Assembly: GCF_042466665.1 (NCBI RefSeq)
Contig: NZ_CP162102.1
Location: forward strand, 7,192,001-7,256,000
Source: Peterkaempfera podocarpi
Lineage (GTDB): Bacteria > Actinomycetota > Actinomycetes > Streptomycetales > Streptomycetaceae
Length of the DNA: 64,000 nucleotides
Direction: 5' to 3'
Made by a program: the position numbers and the translations under genes. Shown here one piece after another: positions 43,000-52,000 of this stretch (within the stretch, counting starts at the first letter, position 1; each line of letters begins with the position of its first letter). A model generated the notes under the pieces. That model made no database searches. It saw only the letters and a list, made by a program, of their open reading frames with translations, and was not told where the DNA came from.

Positions 43000-44355
43000 G
43001 TGCTAGGAGAGTATCGAATCAGCGGGCGTCGCGCCACGGAGATCGCCGCCGACGTCGAACGGGCGGTGGGCTCAGGCGAGTTGGCCCCCGGCCAGTCGCT
43101 TCCGCCGCTGCGCGACCTCGCCGGCGAGCTCCAGGTCAACCCCAACACGGTCGCCGCCGCCTACCGCCTGCTGCGCGACCGCGGTGTCATCGAGACAGCC
43201 GGCCGCCGCGGCAGCCGCATCCGCCCCCGGCCCGCGGTGGCGCCCCGCGACCAGATCCGGGTCGAGGTCCCCGCCGACGCCCGCAACCTCGCCGACGGCA
43301 ACCCCGACACCGCACTGCTGCCACCGCTCGCCCCGGCCGCCGCAGCGGCCGCCGCCTCCCTGGACCGCGACCGCGTCCTCTACGGCTGCCCGGCCGCCGA
43401 CCCCGTACTGCTCGACCTGGCCGAGGCCGCCTTCCGCGCCGACGGCGCCCCGCAGGGCCGGCTCGCCGTCGCGTCCGGCTCCCTGGACGCCATGGAGCGG
43501 ATCTTCGGCGTCCATCTGCGCCCCGGCGACACGGTCGCCGTCGAGGACCCTGGCTGGGGCAGCCTGCTCGACCTGGTGCCCGCACTCGGGCTGCGCGCCC
43601 TGCCGGTCGCCGTGGACGACGAGGGCCCGCTGCCCGGCCAGGTCGCCCGCGCCCTGGCCGCCGGGGCCCGCGCCGTGGTGGTCACCAGCCGGGCCCAGAA
43701 CCCCACCGGCGCCGCCCTCACCCCCGGACGGGCCGCCGAGCTGCGCGCCGTCCTGGCCACCCACCCGGATGTGCTGCTGGTCGAGGACGACCACGGCCAC
43801 GGCATCGTCGACCAGCCCTACCAGCCCCTGGCGGCCGCTCCCGGCGGCGAGCCGCTGGTCACCCACTGGGCCGTGGTGCGGTCCGCGGCCAAGGCGTACG
43901 GACCCGATCTGCGGCTCGCCGTCGCGCTGGGCGACCCCGCCACCATCGACCGGGTACTGGGCCGCCAGCGGCTGGGCGCGGGATGGGTCAGCCATCTGCT
44001 GCAGCGCACCGTCGCCGAGCTGTGGCGTACCGGCGCCGCCCCCGCGCCCCGGGTCGCCGCCGCCTACCGCGAGCGGCGCGACGCCCTGCTGACCGCGCTC
44101 GCCGGGCTGGGGGTGCCCGCCCACGGGGCCAGCGGCCTCAGCATCTGGATCCCGGTACGCGACGAGTCCGCAGCGGTCGCCGGGCTGCTCCAGCGCGGCT
44201 GGGCGGTCGCCCCCGGCGCCCGCTTCCGGCTGGAGTCACCCCCCGGCATCCGTATCACCGTCTCCACCCTCGACCCCGAGGACACCCCCGCCCTCGCCGC
44301 CGACATCGCCGCAGCCCTCAGCCACCGCACCGCGCCCACCGGGCGGCTCGCCTGA
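43000..44355 (+). CDS. MocR-type regulator (GntR winged helix plus aminotransferase fold)
   Basis: 451 aa. Residues 1-75 form a GntR winged helix (GELAPGQSLPPLRDLAGELQ, VNPNTVAAAYRLLRDRGVIE). Residues 95-445 form a fold-type I aminotransferase-like domain with the PLP-lysine motif RSAAKAYGPDLRLAV and the segment QNPTGAALTPGRAAELRA. MocR proteins sense PLP or amino compounds; here the nearby flavin proteins suggest a link to vitamin B6. The GTG at 43000 has no Shine-Dalgarno sequence upstream but a -10 box 7 nt away, so the mRNA is probably leaderless. Confidence 0.88.
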   Translation: MLGEYRISGRRATEIAADVERAVGSGELAPGQSLPPLRDLAGELQVNPNTVAAAYRLLRDRGVIETAGRRGSRIRPRPAVAPRDQIRVEVPADARNLADGNPDTALLPPLAPAAAAAAASLDRDRVLYGCPAADPVLLDLAEAAFRADGAPQGRLAVASGSLDAMERIFGVHLRPGDTVAVEDPGWGSLLDLVPALGLRALPVAVDDEGPLPGQVARALAAGARAVVVTSRAQNPTGAALTPGRAAELRAVLATHPDVLLVEDDHGHGIVDQPYQPLAAAPGGEPLVTHWAVVRSAAKAYGPDLRLAVALGDPATIDRVLGRQRLGAGWVSHLLQRTVAELWRTGAAPAPRVAAAYRERRDALLTALAGLGVPAHGASGLSIWIPVRDESAAVAGLLQRGWAVAPGARFRLESPPGIRITVSTLDPEDTPALAADIAAALSHRTAPTGRLA

Positions 44356-44458
44356 CGCCCCGCCTGACGCCCCGCCGTCTCCGGCGGCGCAGCGCACCAT
44401 GCACGGGCGGGCGGCGCCATGGGCCATGGGCGGCGGGACCCCGGGGTAGCCGCAGGGC

Positions 44459-45934
44459 ATGCAGCGGATCACCGAGTTCGACAGGCGTCTCTTCAACCGC
44501 GTCGCGGCAGCCCGGCTGCGGCGGGCGCACCCGGTGCTGCCGCGGCTCAGCCGAGCCGCCGACCACGGGGTGCTGTGGATGGGCGCGGCGGCACTGCTCG
44601 GCGCCGCCGGCGGCCGCAGTGCCCGCCGTGCGGCCCTGCGCGGCGTCGGCTCCCTGGCGGTCGCCTCGCTGGCCGCCAACACGGCGGGCAAGTGGGCGAC
44701 CCGCCGCGGCCGGCCGCTGGTCGACGCGGTGCCGCTGATCCGCCGCCTCTCCCGCCAGCCGCTCACCAGCTCCTTCCCCTCCGGCCATGCCGCCTCCGCC
44801 GCCGCCTTTGCCACCGGCGTCGCCCTGGAGGCCCCCCGCTACGGCGCCCTGGTGGCCCCGGTCGCCGCCGCGGTGGCCGCCTCCCGGGTGTACGTGGGGG
44901 TGCACTACCCGGGCGATGTCCTGGCGGGCTGCGCCCTCGGCGTCGGAGCCGCCGCGCTCACCTGCCGCTGGTGGCCGCTGCGCCCCGGGCGGCCCGCCGC
45001 GGCGCGGCCCCGCACCTCCGCCCCCGCGCTGCCGGGCGGCCAGGGGCTGGTGGTGGTGGTCAACAGCCGTGCGGGCAACGGTGCGCTGGGCTCCCCGGAC
45101 GCAGCGGAGCGGCTGCGCCAGCTGCTGCCCGCGGCCGAGATCGTCCGCTGCACGCCCGACGACGACCTGGGCGGACTGCTGGAGAAGGCCGGACGCCGGG
45201 CCGCCGAGCTGGGCGGTGCGCTGGGGGTGTGCGGCGGCGACGGCAGTGTGAACGCGGCCGCGGTGATCGCCGCCCGCACCGGTCTGCCGCTGGCGGTCTT
45301 CCCGGGCGGCACGCTCAACCACTTCGCGGCCGACCTCGGGGTGGAGACCCTGGAGGCCTGCGCCGACGCCGTGGACGCGGGCGAGGCGGTGGCCGTGGAC
45401 CTCGCTTCGGCCCGGCCGCTGGACGGTGGGGACGCCGCTCCCGCGTCCTTCCTCAACACCTTCAGCATCGGGGTGTATCCCGAACTGGTCCGCGCCCGGG
45501 AGCGCCTGGAGGACCGGCTGGGCAAGTGGCCCGCGGTCGCCCTCGGCCTGGTGCGGGTGCTGTGGACGGCGCAGCCGCACTCGGTGGAGGTGAACGGCAG
45601 ACCCCGCCGACTGTGGCTGCTCTTCGCGGGCAACGGCACCTATCTGCCCGAGGGCTTCGCGCCCACCTACCGGCCGCGGCTCGACGACGGGCTGCTGGAC
45701 GTCCGCGCGGTGGACGGCGGCCGGCCGCTGGCGCGGACCCGCCTGGTCGCCGCGGTGATCACCGGCACCCTCGGCCGCTCCCGGGTCTGCACGACGGCCC
45801 GGTTGCAGCGACTGCGGCTCTCGGGCCTGGGCGGGGTGGCTGACCTCTCCTACGACGGCGAGGTCGCGCCCGCCCCGGACGCGCTGCTGCTGGAGAAGCA
45901 GCCGCGGGCGCTGACCGTCTACCGTCCGGCCTGA
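44459..45934 (+). CDS. PAP2 phosphatase fused to diacylglycerol kinase-like domain
   Basis: 491 aa. The PAP2 half (1-175) has the three family motifs: KWATRRGRP, PSGHAAS and SRVYVGVHYPGD. The kinase half (about 195-490) has the DAGK/sphingosine-kinase pattern VVVVNSRAGNGA, VCGGDGSVNAAAVIA and FPGGTLNHFAADLG. The fusion could dephosphorylate and rephosphorylate lipids on either side of the membrane, suiting phospholipid or undecaprenyl phosphate recycling. Such fusions are widespread in actinobacteria but little studied. It ends 2 bp from the convergent GH47 gene. Confidence 0.87.
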   Translation: MQRITEFDRRLFNRVAAARLRRAHPVLPRLSRAADHGVLWMGAAALLGAAGGRSARRAALRGVGSLAVASLAANTAGKWATRRGRPLVDAVPLIRRLSRQPLTSSFPSGHAASAAAFATGVALEAPRYGALVAPVAAAVAASRVYVGVHYPGDVLAGCALGVGAAALTCRWWPLRPGRPAAARPRTSAPALPGGQGLVVVVNSRAGNGALGSPDAAERLRQLLPAAEIVRCTPDDDLGGLLEKAGRRAAELGGALGVCGGDGSVNAAAVIAARTGLPLAVFPGGTLNHFAADLGVETLEACADAVDAGEAVAVDLASARPLDGGDAAPASFLNTFSIGVYPELVRARERLEDRLGKWPAVALGLVRVLWTAQPHSVEVNGRPRRLWLLFAGNGTYLPEGFAPTYRPRLDDGLLDVRAVDGGRPLARTRLVAAVITGTLGRSRVCTTARLQRLRLSGLGGVADLSYDGEVAPAPDALLLEKQPRALTVYRPA

Positions 45935-45936
45935 GG

Positions 45937-47406
45937 TCACTTGGCGCGTACGGCCCCGCGCAGGATCTTGCCCTCGGTGGAGAGCAGCCCGCCGCGCTGG
46001 TCGAAGCGGGGGCTGTCGGCGAACATCAGATAGAGGTACTTGGGGTTCTCCGCGAACCAGTAGCCGGGGGTGAGATCGCCCAGCTGCACCGGGCGGGAGG
46101 TGACATCGGCCGCCACGGTGTAGCCGCCGGGCACCCGCAGATGGTCGCGCAGGCCGCGGAAGTACCGGTAGGCGGAACGCTTGTACGCGGCATCCCCGGT
46201 GAGCCGCCACAGGTCGAAGGCGGAGTTGGCGTACTCGGGCCGCAGGTCGTTGCGGGGGGAGGTGACCTGCAGTGCGGTGAAGTCGACGGCCTCCGGCAGC
46301 AGCGGATAGGTGTCCAGCAGAGCCGTCCATGTCCGGTGGTAGTCCGCGCCCTGGTCCAGGTTCCCGCCCTTGCCCAGCAGACCCGCGTAGAAGGAGCCCA
46401 GCTCCGACTGGCCGTGCCCGAGCACCTTGCCGGTCTCCGCGTCGACCTGGGTGAACAACAGGCGGCCGTGGCGGCGCTCGCTCTGGTTGCGCAGCACCGC
46501 GTCGGTCAGCAGCCGGTACCAGTCGCTCAGCTCCTGGTCGGCGAAGAGCTCGCCGCCCGCCCACAGATACTCGTAGAAGGAGTCGACCGGAGGGTTGGGG
46601 GCGACGGAGGCGGTGTCCAGCCAGCGGCCGCTCTCGGTGTCGAGGGTGGTGCCCAGCAGGTCCAGCGACGTACGGCGCTCCAGCACCGCCCGGTAGGCGC
46701 GCTTGGCCGCGTCGTAGTAGCGGCTGTCGCCGGTGAGCTGGGAAAGCAGCCCGAACTCCAGGACGTTGCTGCCGATCTCGGCGAGCGGGGGGTTGGTGCC
46801 GGAGACCGCGCCGGTGCGCAGATTGACATGGGTGTAGGGGATGCCGGTGGGCGAGGCGGTGAACGCGGGGAGCAGACGGTCCGTCAGCTCGCGGCAACGC
46901 TTGAGCAGTTCCGCCCGGCCGGTGCACAGATGGCCGGACAGCAGCCCGCCGACCAGCCGGATCACCGCCTCGAAGACATGGATGTCGCCGTCCTGCGCCG
47001 GGTCCAGGTGCTGCTCGATCCAGTCGGCGGCCAGCTTCACCTCATGGTCCAGCTCCATCACATACAGGGTGTCCAGTGCCTCGACGATGGACAGCCCGAA
47101 GGTGCGGCCGGGCAGATAGAAGTCGTTGTGGCCGGCGGAGAGCGGCCGCAGTTCGTCGTATCCCCAGGCGCTGCGCTTGTACCCCTCCCAGCTGTGCACG
47201 AACTCCGCCTTCACCTGCCGGGCCACCTCGGGGTCCGACGGGACGGCGCCCCGGGCCGGCCGCGCGGTGGGCGGCACCCGCCGCGGTGCGGCGGCCGCGG
47301 CCGCACGCGCGGGCTGCAGGGTGGCCAGGGCGGTGGCCGCGGTGGCACCGAGCACGGCCCGGCGGGGAAGCCGGGCGCGGAGCGCGGCGGACGAGAGCAG
47401 TCGCAT
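45937..47406 (-). CDS. Exported glycoside hydrolase family 47 alpha-mannosidase-like protein
   Basis: 489 aa. A Tat-type signal (LPRRAVLGATAATALATL) predicts export in folded form. The GH47 pattern follows: FGLSIVEALDTLYVMELDHE, PLAEIGSNVLEFGLLSQLTG (acid Glu), PPVDSFYEYLWAGGELF (Asp), RNDLRPEYANSAFDLWRLTG (base Glu) and TPGYWFAENPKYLYLMFAD. GH47 enzymes cut alpha-1,2-mannose linkages, usually in eukaryotic N-glycans; bacterial members are sparse. All three catalytic acids appear present. Substrates may be fungal mannans or the cell's own O-mannosyl glycans. It lies downstream of the sensor kinase on the same strand, behind a small hairpin. Confidence 0.82.
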   Translation of the reverse strand: MRLLSSAALRARLPRRAVLGATAATALATLQPARAAAAAAPRRVPPTARPARGAVPSDPEVARQVKAEFVHSWEGYKRSAWGYDELRPLSAGHNDFYLPGRTFGLSIVEALDTLYVMELDHEVKLAADWIEQHLDPAQDGDIHVFEAVIRLVGGLLSGHLCTGRAELLKRCRELTDRLLPAFTASPTGIPYTHVNLRTGAVSGTNPPLAEIGSNVLEFGLLSQLTGDSRYYDAAKRAYRAVLERRTSLDLLGTTLDTESGRWLDTASVAPNPPVDSFYEYLWAGGELFADQELSDWYRLLTDAVLRNQSERRHGRLLFTQVDAETGKVLGHGQSELGSFYAGLLGKGGNLDQGADYHRTWTALLDTYPLLPEAVDFTALQVTSPRNDLRPEYANSAFDLWRLTGDAAYKRSAYRYFRGLRDHLRVPGGYTVAADVTSRPVQLGDLTPGYWFAENPKYLYLMFADSPRFDQRGGLLSTEGKILRGAVRAK

Positions 47407-47517
47407 GATCGTAGGACGCTACCGCCGCAGCACGGCCTGCCGGGTGGTCGTCGGCGGCCCGGAAAAGACCGCCGACCGCTCCACAGTGGGCCGCACGGGT
47501 CCGCGGGGAGAACCGAA

Positions 47518-47537
47518 AGTCACCCGTTGGGGTGACT
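47518..47537 (-). terminator. Small hairpin at the end of the sensor kinase gene
   Basis: AGTCACCC-GTTG-GGGTGACT forms an 8-bp stem that overlaps the last codons and stop of the kinase gene. It could reduce read-through into the GH47 gene 113 bp on. Confidence 0.45.
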
Positions 47538-49085
47538 CTCCGCTGCTGCCATCGGCTCACTCCCAGGGGTGAGCCCACATGGCTCCGGACGGTGCGGTCC
47601 GCGGGGGAGCAGCACCCGGAAGGCCGTCCGGCCGGGGCGGCTCTCCACCGCCACACTGCCCCCGTGCGCCGTCACCACCGCCCGGACGATGGCCAGCCCC
47701 AGCCCGGTGCTGCCCGTAGTCCGCGAGCGGGCCCGGTCACCCCGGACGAAACGGTCGAAGACCGCGTCGCCCAGGCCCGGCGGCAGACCGGGACCGTCGT
47801 CGGCGGCGGTCAGCACCACCGTGCCGTCCGGGAGCGCAGGCGGATCGATCCGCAGCGTCACCGTGGTGCCCTCGGGTGTGTGGGCCCTGGCGTTGGCCAG
47901 CAGATTCCCCACCACCTGCCGCAGCCGGTGCTCGTCCCCGACCACCGTCACCGGCTCCTCGGGCAGCTCCAGCCGCCACCGCCGGCCGGGACCCGCGGCC
48001 CTGGCGTCCGCGGCGCAGTCCACCGCCAGCAGCGTCAGGTCCACCTGGTCGCGGGCCAGTGGGCGGCCGGCGTCCAGCCGGGCGAGCAGCAGCAGGTCCT
48101 CCACGATGGCGCCCATCCGCTGCGACTCGGACTGGATCCGCTCCAGCGCATGGCTGATGTCGGCCGGCACCGGTCCGGGGTGGCGCAGTGCCAGCTCGGC
48201 ATGGCCCCGTACGGTGGCCACCGGGGTCCGCAGCTCATGGCTGGCGTCGGCGGCGAACGCCCGCAGCCGCTCCTCCACGGCGTGCCGCTGGCCGAGTGAG
48301 TCCTCGACATGGCCCAGCATCCGGTTGAGCGCGGCGCCCACCCGCCCGACCTCGGTCCGCGGGTCGGCGTCCGGGGCCCGTTCGGAGAGGGCCACCCGTC
48401 CGCTGGCCAGCGGGAGTTCACTGACCCGCTGCGCGGTGTCGGCGACCCGCCGCAGCGGGCGCAGCGACAGCCGGACCCACACCGCCCCCGCCGAGCCGGC
48501 CGCCACCAGGGCGACACAGAACACCACGGCCTCGATCGCGGCCTGCCGGTGCACCGTCTGCTCCACGGGCTCCAGCGGCAGCCCGGTCACCAGCACATCG
48601 CCGTCCTGCCCCGGGACGGCGCGCATCCGGTACGGCTGCAGGGCCGAGAGCCGGACGGTGCGGGCCCGGCCGTCCACGGGCAGCGCCGCCAGGGTGGCGC
48701 GGTCCCGGGCGGTCAGTGCCACGGTGTCGTCGGCGTTGCCGCCCCGCAGATCGTCGGCGTCGCCGTCGACCACCCCGCACCGGGTGACCCGGCCGCCGGC
48801 CAGCCGGGCCCCGAAGGTGCCGGTGGCCTGCGCACGGGTGTCACTGCCGCCGTCCGGCCGAATGTCGGAGCGGTGCTCCAGGCTCGCCGCGTAGCGGCCG
48901 CCGGCGTCGACGAGCTGCTGGTCCAGGCGGGCCACCAGGAAGCGCTCCAGGGCGGTGGTGGTGGCCACCCCGACACCGGTGCAGGTGGCTGCCAGCAGCA
49001 CCAGCAGACCGGCGATCAGCCGGGCCCGCAGGGTGCGCGGCAGGGCCCGGCGGGCCACGGCGGCGCAGGTGGCGGCGATGCTCAT
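47520..49085 (-). CDS. Two-component sensor histidine kinase (HAMP, HisKA, HATPase)
   Basis: 521 aa. A first membrane segment (ARLIAGLLVLLAATCTGVGV) and a second near residue 175 (AIEAVVFCVALVAAGSAGAV) flank an extracytoplasmic sensor of about 130 residues. Then come HAMP, the H-box AFAADASHELRTPVATVRGH with the phosphorylated His, the N-box VVGNLLANARAHTPEG and the G-boxes AADDGPGLPPGLGD and TGLGLAIVRAVVTAHGG. The signal is unknown. The ATG at 49085 overlaps the regulator's stop (ATGA), so the pair is translationally coupled. Confidence 0.9.
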   Translation of the reverse strand: MSIAATCAAVARRALPRTLRARLIAGLLVLLAATCTGVGVATTTALERFLVARLDQQLVDAGGRYAASLEHRSDIRPDGGSDTRAQATGTFGARLAGGRVTRCGVVDGDADDLRGGNADDTVALTARDRATLAALPVDGRARTVRLSALQPYRMRAVPGQDGDVLVTGLPLEPVEQTVHRQAAIEAVVFCVALVAAGSAGAVWVRLSLRPLRRVADTAQRVSELPLASGRVALSERAPDADPRTEVGRVGAALNRMLGHVEDSLGQRHAVEERLRAFAADASHELRTPVATVRGHAELALRHPGPVPADISHALERIQSESQRMGAIVEDLLLLARLDAGRPLARDQVDLTLLAVDCAADARAAGPGRRWRLELPEEPVTVVGDEHRLRQVVGNLLANARAHTPEGTTVTLRIDPPALPDGTVVLTAADDGPGLPPGLGDAVFDRFVRGDRARSRTTGSTGLGLAIVRAVVTAHGGSVAVESRPGRTAFRVLLPRGPHRPEPCGLTPGSEPMAAAESHPNG

Positions 49086-49837
49086 GACTGCACCGGCTTG
49101 AGGACATAGCCCGCACCGCGGACGGTGTGGATCAGCGGGCGGCGCCCGGCGTCGATCTTCCGGCGCAGATAGCTGATGTACAGCTCGACCACATGGGCCT
49201 GACCGCCGAAGTCGTAGGACCACACATGGTCCAGGATCTGGGCCTTGCTGAGCACCCGGCGCGGGTTGCGCATCAGAAACCGCAGCAGGGCGAACTCGGT
49301 GGGGCTCAGCTCGACCACCTCGCCGCCGCGGCTCACCTCGCGGGCCTCCTCGTCCATCACCAGGTCCCCCACCACCAGACAGCCGTCACCGGGCACCGGA
49401 GCGGCTCCGGAGCGGGGACGGGCCATCCCGGCGCGGCGCAGCAGCCCCCGCAGCCGGGCCACCACCTCCTCCAGGCTGAACGGCTTGGTGACATAGTCGT
49501 CGCCGCCCGCGGTGATCCCGGCGATCCGGTCCTCCACCGCGTCACGCGCGGTGAGAAAGAGCACACAGACCTCGGGCTGCACGGCCCGGATCCGGCGCAG
49601 CACCTCCAGCCCGTCCACGTCGGGCAGCATCACATCCAGCACCACGGCGTCCGGCCGCAGCTCGGCCGCCGCCGCCACCGCCGTGGTCCCGTCGGCGGCA
49701 CCGCGGACCTGCCAGCCCTCATAGCGCAGCACCCCGCAGAGCACCTCGACCAGATCGGGTTCGTCGTCGACCACCAGGACGCGCACGGCGGAGCCGTCCG
49801 GCGGCGCGGGCGCGGCGGTCGGGGTCTGCTCGTCCAT
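49082..49837 (-). CDS. OmpR-family response regulator
   Basis: 251 aa. Receiver domain: VRVLVVDDEPDLVEVLCGVL, phospho-acceptor Asp in AVVLDVMLPDVDGLEVLR, then FLTARD and DYVTKPFSLEEVV. The winged helix is LSPTEFALLRFLMRNPRRVL and VVELYISYLRRKID, ending in HTVRGAGYVLK. The ATG at 49837 is used; a longer reading to 49933 crosses the promoter region. Direct repeats 54-73 bp upstream are plausible binding sites for it and could also control the divergent reductase operon. Confidence 0.9.
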   Translation of the reverse strand: MDEQTPTAAPAPPDGSAVRVLVVDDEPDLVEVLCGVLRYEGWQVRGAADGTTAVAAAAELRPDAVVLDVMLPDVDGLEVLRRIRAVQPEVCVLFLTARDAVEDRIAGITAGGDDYVTKPFSLEEVVARLRGLLRRAGMARPRSGAAPVPGDGCLVVGDLVMDEEAREVSRGGEVVELSPTEFALLRFLMRNPRRVLSKAQILDHVWSYDFGGQAHVVELYISYLRRKIDAGRRPLIHTVRGAGYVLKPVQS

Positions 49838-49890
49838 GGGGCTTCCGTCCGGTCGGGTGGGGGTGCCGCCCTCATTCTCCCTGCCGGTTC

Positions 49891-49910
49891 TGAGAACCCT
49901 ATGAGAACCC
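49891..49910. promoter_or_regulatory. 11-bp-spaced direct repeats, likely response-regulator site
   Basis: TGAGAACCC occurs at 49891-49899 and again at 49902-49910. The 11-bp period fits head-to-tail OmpR-family binding. It lies in the 243-bp gap between the divergent two-component and reductase operons. Confidence 0.55.
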
Positions 49911-50080
49911 CATACCGCCCCTGAACCGCCCACCGCTAATGTGACCTGCGGTTTTGTCCGGCGGGGCAGTCGGCGGGCGGCGCGGATTCATAGCGAACGC
50001 AGAAGTGCCGGTGCCAGGGTGACCGGGTGCCGCAGCCCCCGGACCTGCAGGGCCGCACCCGCACCGTGAAGGAGGAGCCC

Positions 50081-51478
50081 ATGACGACCCTTGCCGACGG
50101 ACGCCCGGCGACGGGCCGCCCACCGGCGCACCGCCGCAGCCCCGCGCGCCGGCCCCGGCGGACGCCGCCGGGCACGGTGGCGGCCGTGGTGCTCACCGCG
50201 GTGTGGACCGGCGCAGCGGCGGTGCTCGCGCTGTGGTGGCAGGACACCCCCGCCGTCGCCGGAACCGCCGCCTGGCTCACCGACGCCGGCCGGATCACCG
50301 GTCTGCTGGCCGGCTATGCGGCGCCGCTGCTGGTGCTGCTGATGGCACGGCTGCCGTTCCTGGAGCGCGGTGTGGGGGCGGACCGGCTGGCCCGCTGGCA
50401 CGCCATGGGCGGCCGCTACATGATCAGCCTGGTCGCCGCCCACCTGACGCTGATCATCTGGGGCTATGCGCTGACCGGACGCACCGGAGTGGTCACCGAG
50501 ACCGCCGACATCGTCCTCGGCTATCCGGACATGCTGAAGGCGACCGCCGCGACCCTGCTGCTCCTCGGCACCGCGGCGGTCTCGGCCAGGGCCGCCCGCC
50601 GCCGGCTGGGCTACGAGGTCTGGTACTTCCTGCACCTGGCGACCTATCTGGCCGTCGCCCTCGCCTTCGCCCACCAGTTGGCCAACGGCGCCGACTTCGT
50701 CAGCAGCCCGGCCGCCCGCGCCTGCTGGTACGGGCTCTACCTCGGCAGCGCCGCACTGCTGGGCTGGTACCGGCTGGCCGTCCCGTTCCGCCTGGACCGC
50801 CGCCACCGGCTGCAGGTCGCCGAGGTGCGGCCGGAGGGGCCTGGCGTGGTCTCGGTGTTCCTCACCGGGCGGCACCTGGAGGAGCTGCGGGCCGAACCGG
50901 GGCAGTTCTTCCGGCTGCAGTTCCTGGTGCCGGGGCTGCGCTGGGCCGCCAACCCCTACTCGCTCTCCGCCCCAATCCACCCCCGCTATCTGCGCTTCAC
51001 CGTCAAGGACCTCGGCGGCCACAGCCGTGCCGCGGCCCGGCTCAGGCCCGGTACGCGGGTACGCGCCGAGGGCCCCTACGGAGCCTTCACCGCCGCCCGC
51101 CGCCGCTCCCGCAAGGTGCTGCTGATCGGGGCGGGGGTGGGCATCACGCCGCTGCGTGCGCTCTTCGAGACCCTGCCGGCCGCGCCCGGCGACCTCACCC
51201 TGCTCTACCGGGTCAGCCGGGCCGAGGACCTGCTCTTCCGCGGGGAACTGGAGGCCATAGCGGCCGCCCGTGGCGCAGCCCTGCACTGTCTGGTCGGCGC
51301 GCGGGCCGAGATCGGGGAGCCGTTGGAGCCGGCCGCGCTGCGGCGGCTGGTGCCCGACCTCGCGGCACACGACGTCTACCTCTGCGGGCCCGAGGCGATG
51401 GCCGCCACCGCGGTCCGCGCCCTGCGGGCGGCCGGGGTGCCGCGCGGCCGGATCCATCACGAGTCCTTCGCGTTCTGA
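50081..51478 (+). CDS. Ferric reductase-like membrane flavocytochrome
   Basis: 465 aa. Residues 30-235 hold about six membrane segments with candidate haem-ligand His (VAAHLTLIIWGYAL, FLHLATYLAVALAFAHQL). The cytoplasmic part is a ferredoxin-reductase module: FAD site PGQFFRLQFLVPG and NPYSLSAP, NAD(P)H site VLLIGAGVGITPLRALFETL and LCGPEAMAATAVRAL. The ATG at 50081 follows AAGGAGGAG. It should move electrons from cytoplasmic NAD(P)H through haem to the outer face, where the next gene's FMN-carrying protein could accept them. It begins a three-gene operon. Confidence 0.87.
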   Translation: MTTLADGRPATGRPPAHRRSPARRPRRTPPGTVAAVVLTAVWTGAAAVLALWWQDTPAVAGTAAWLTDAGRITGLLAGYAAPLLVLLMARLPFLERGVGADRLARWHAMGGRYMISLVAAHLTLIIWGYALTGRTGVVTETADIVLGYPDMLKATAATLLLLGTAAVSARAARRRLGYEVWYFLHLATYLAVALAFAHQLANGADFVSSPAARACWYGLYLGSAALLGWYRLAVPFRLDRRHRLQVAEVRPEGPGVVSVFLTGRHLEELRAEPGQFFRLQFLVPGLRWAANPYSLSAPIHPRYLRFTVKDLGGHSRAAARLRPGTRVRAEGPYGAFTAARRRSRKVLLIGAGVGITPLRALFETLPAAPGDLTLLYRVSRAEDLLFRGELEAIAAARGAALHCLVGARAEIGEPLEPAALRRLVPDLAAHDVYLCGPEAMAATAVRALRAAGVPRGRIHHESFAF

Positions 51479-51505
51479 CCGCCCCCCGACAGCAAGGAGC
51501 CGACC

Positions 51506-52000
51506 GTGCGTCGAGCGATCATCACCAGCGCAGCCACCGTCTCCGGGGTGGTGCTGCTGCTCTCCCTCAAGCCCCATGACGAGTCCGCCGCGGCGGGCGC
51601 GCCCATCACCTCCGGCGGAGGCACCGGCACCGCCACCGGCACCGGCACCGGGGCCACGGACGACCAGGCCGGCACCGGCTCCACCGGGGCGGCCTCCTCG
51701 TCGTCCGGCGGAGCCTCGACGGGGACCCGCAGCATCACCGGGGACGTGGCCAGCACCCGCTACGGCCCGGTGCAGGTGCGGATCACCGTCAAGGGCCGGA
51801 AGATCATCGACGTCTCCGTGGTCCAGTACCCCACTGAGGACCACCGCGACCAGGAGATCAACAGCTATGCCCTGCCGGTCCTCAACCAGGAGGCACTGAG
51901 CGCCCAGAGCGCCGAGATAGACGCCGTCTCCGGAGCGACCTACACCAGCGACGGCTACACCCGCTCGCTGCAGAGCGCCATCGACCGGGCCGGCCTGTGA
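51506..52000 (+). CDS. Membrane-anchored FMN-binding domain protein (ApbE substrate)
   Basis: 164 aa. One N-terminal hydrophobic segment (IITSAATVSGVVLLLSLKP) anchors it outside the membrane. A Gly/Thr/Ser-rich linker follows, then a FMN-bind domain with the flavinylation motif DAVSGATYTSDGYTRSLQSA, in which Thr145 would carry covalent FMN. QVRITVKGRKIIDVSVVQYP is the domain start. The GTG at 51506 has AAGGAG upstream. It lies 27 bp after the reductase gene, and its stop overlaps the GTG of the FMN transferase gene. It is probably the extracytoplasmic electron carrier of the unit. Confidence 0.88.
   Translation: MRRAIITSAATVSGVVLLLSLKPHDESAAAGAPITSGGGTGTATGTGTGATDDQAGTGSTGAASSSSGGASTGTRSITGDVASTRYGPVQVRITVKGRKIIDVSVVQYPTEDHRDQEINSYALPVLNQEALSAQSAEIDAVSGATYTSDGYTRSLQSAIDRAGL

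Noticed and set aside
42051..44738. Plus-strand frame of 895 codons spanning several genes
   Set aside because: It runs across the MocR gene, the FMN-protein gene and the 34-bp divergent promoter and is Arg/Pro-rich; real genes occupy the other frames.
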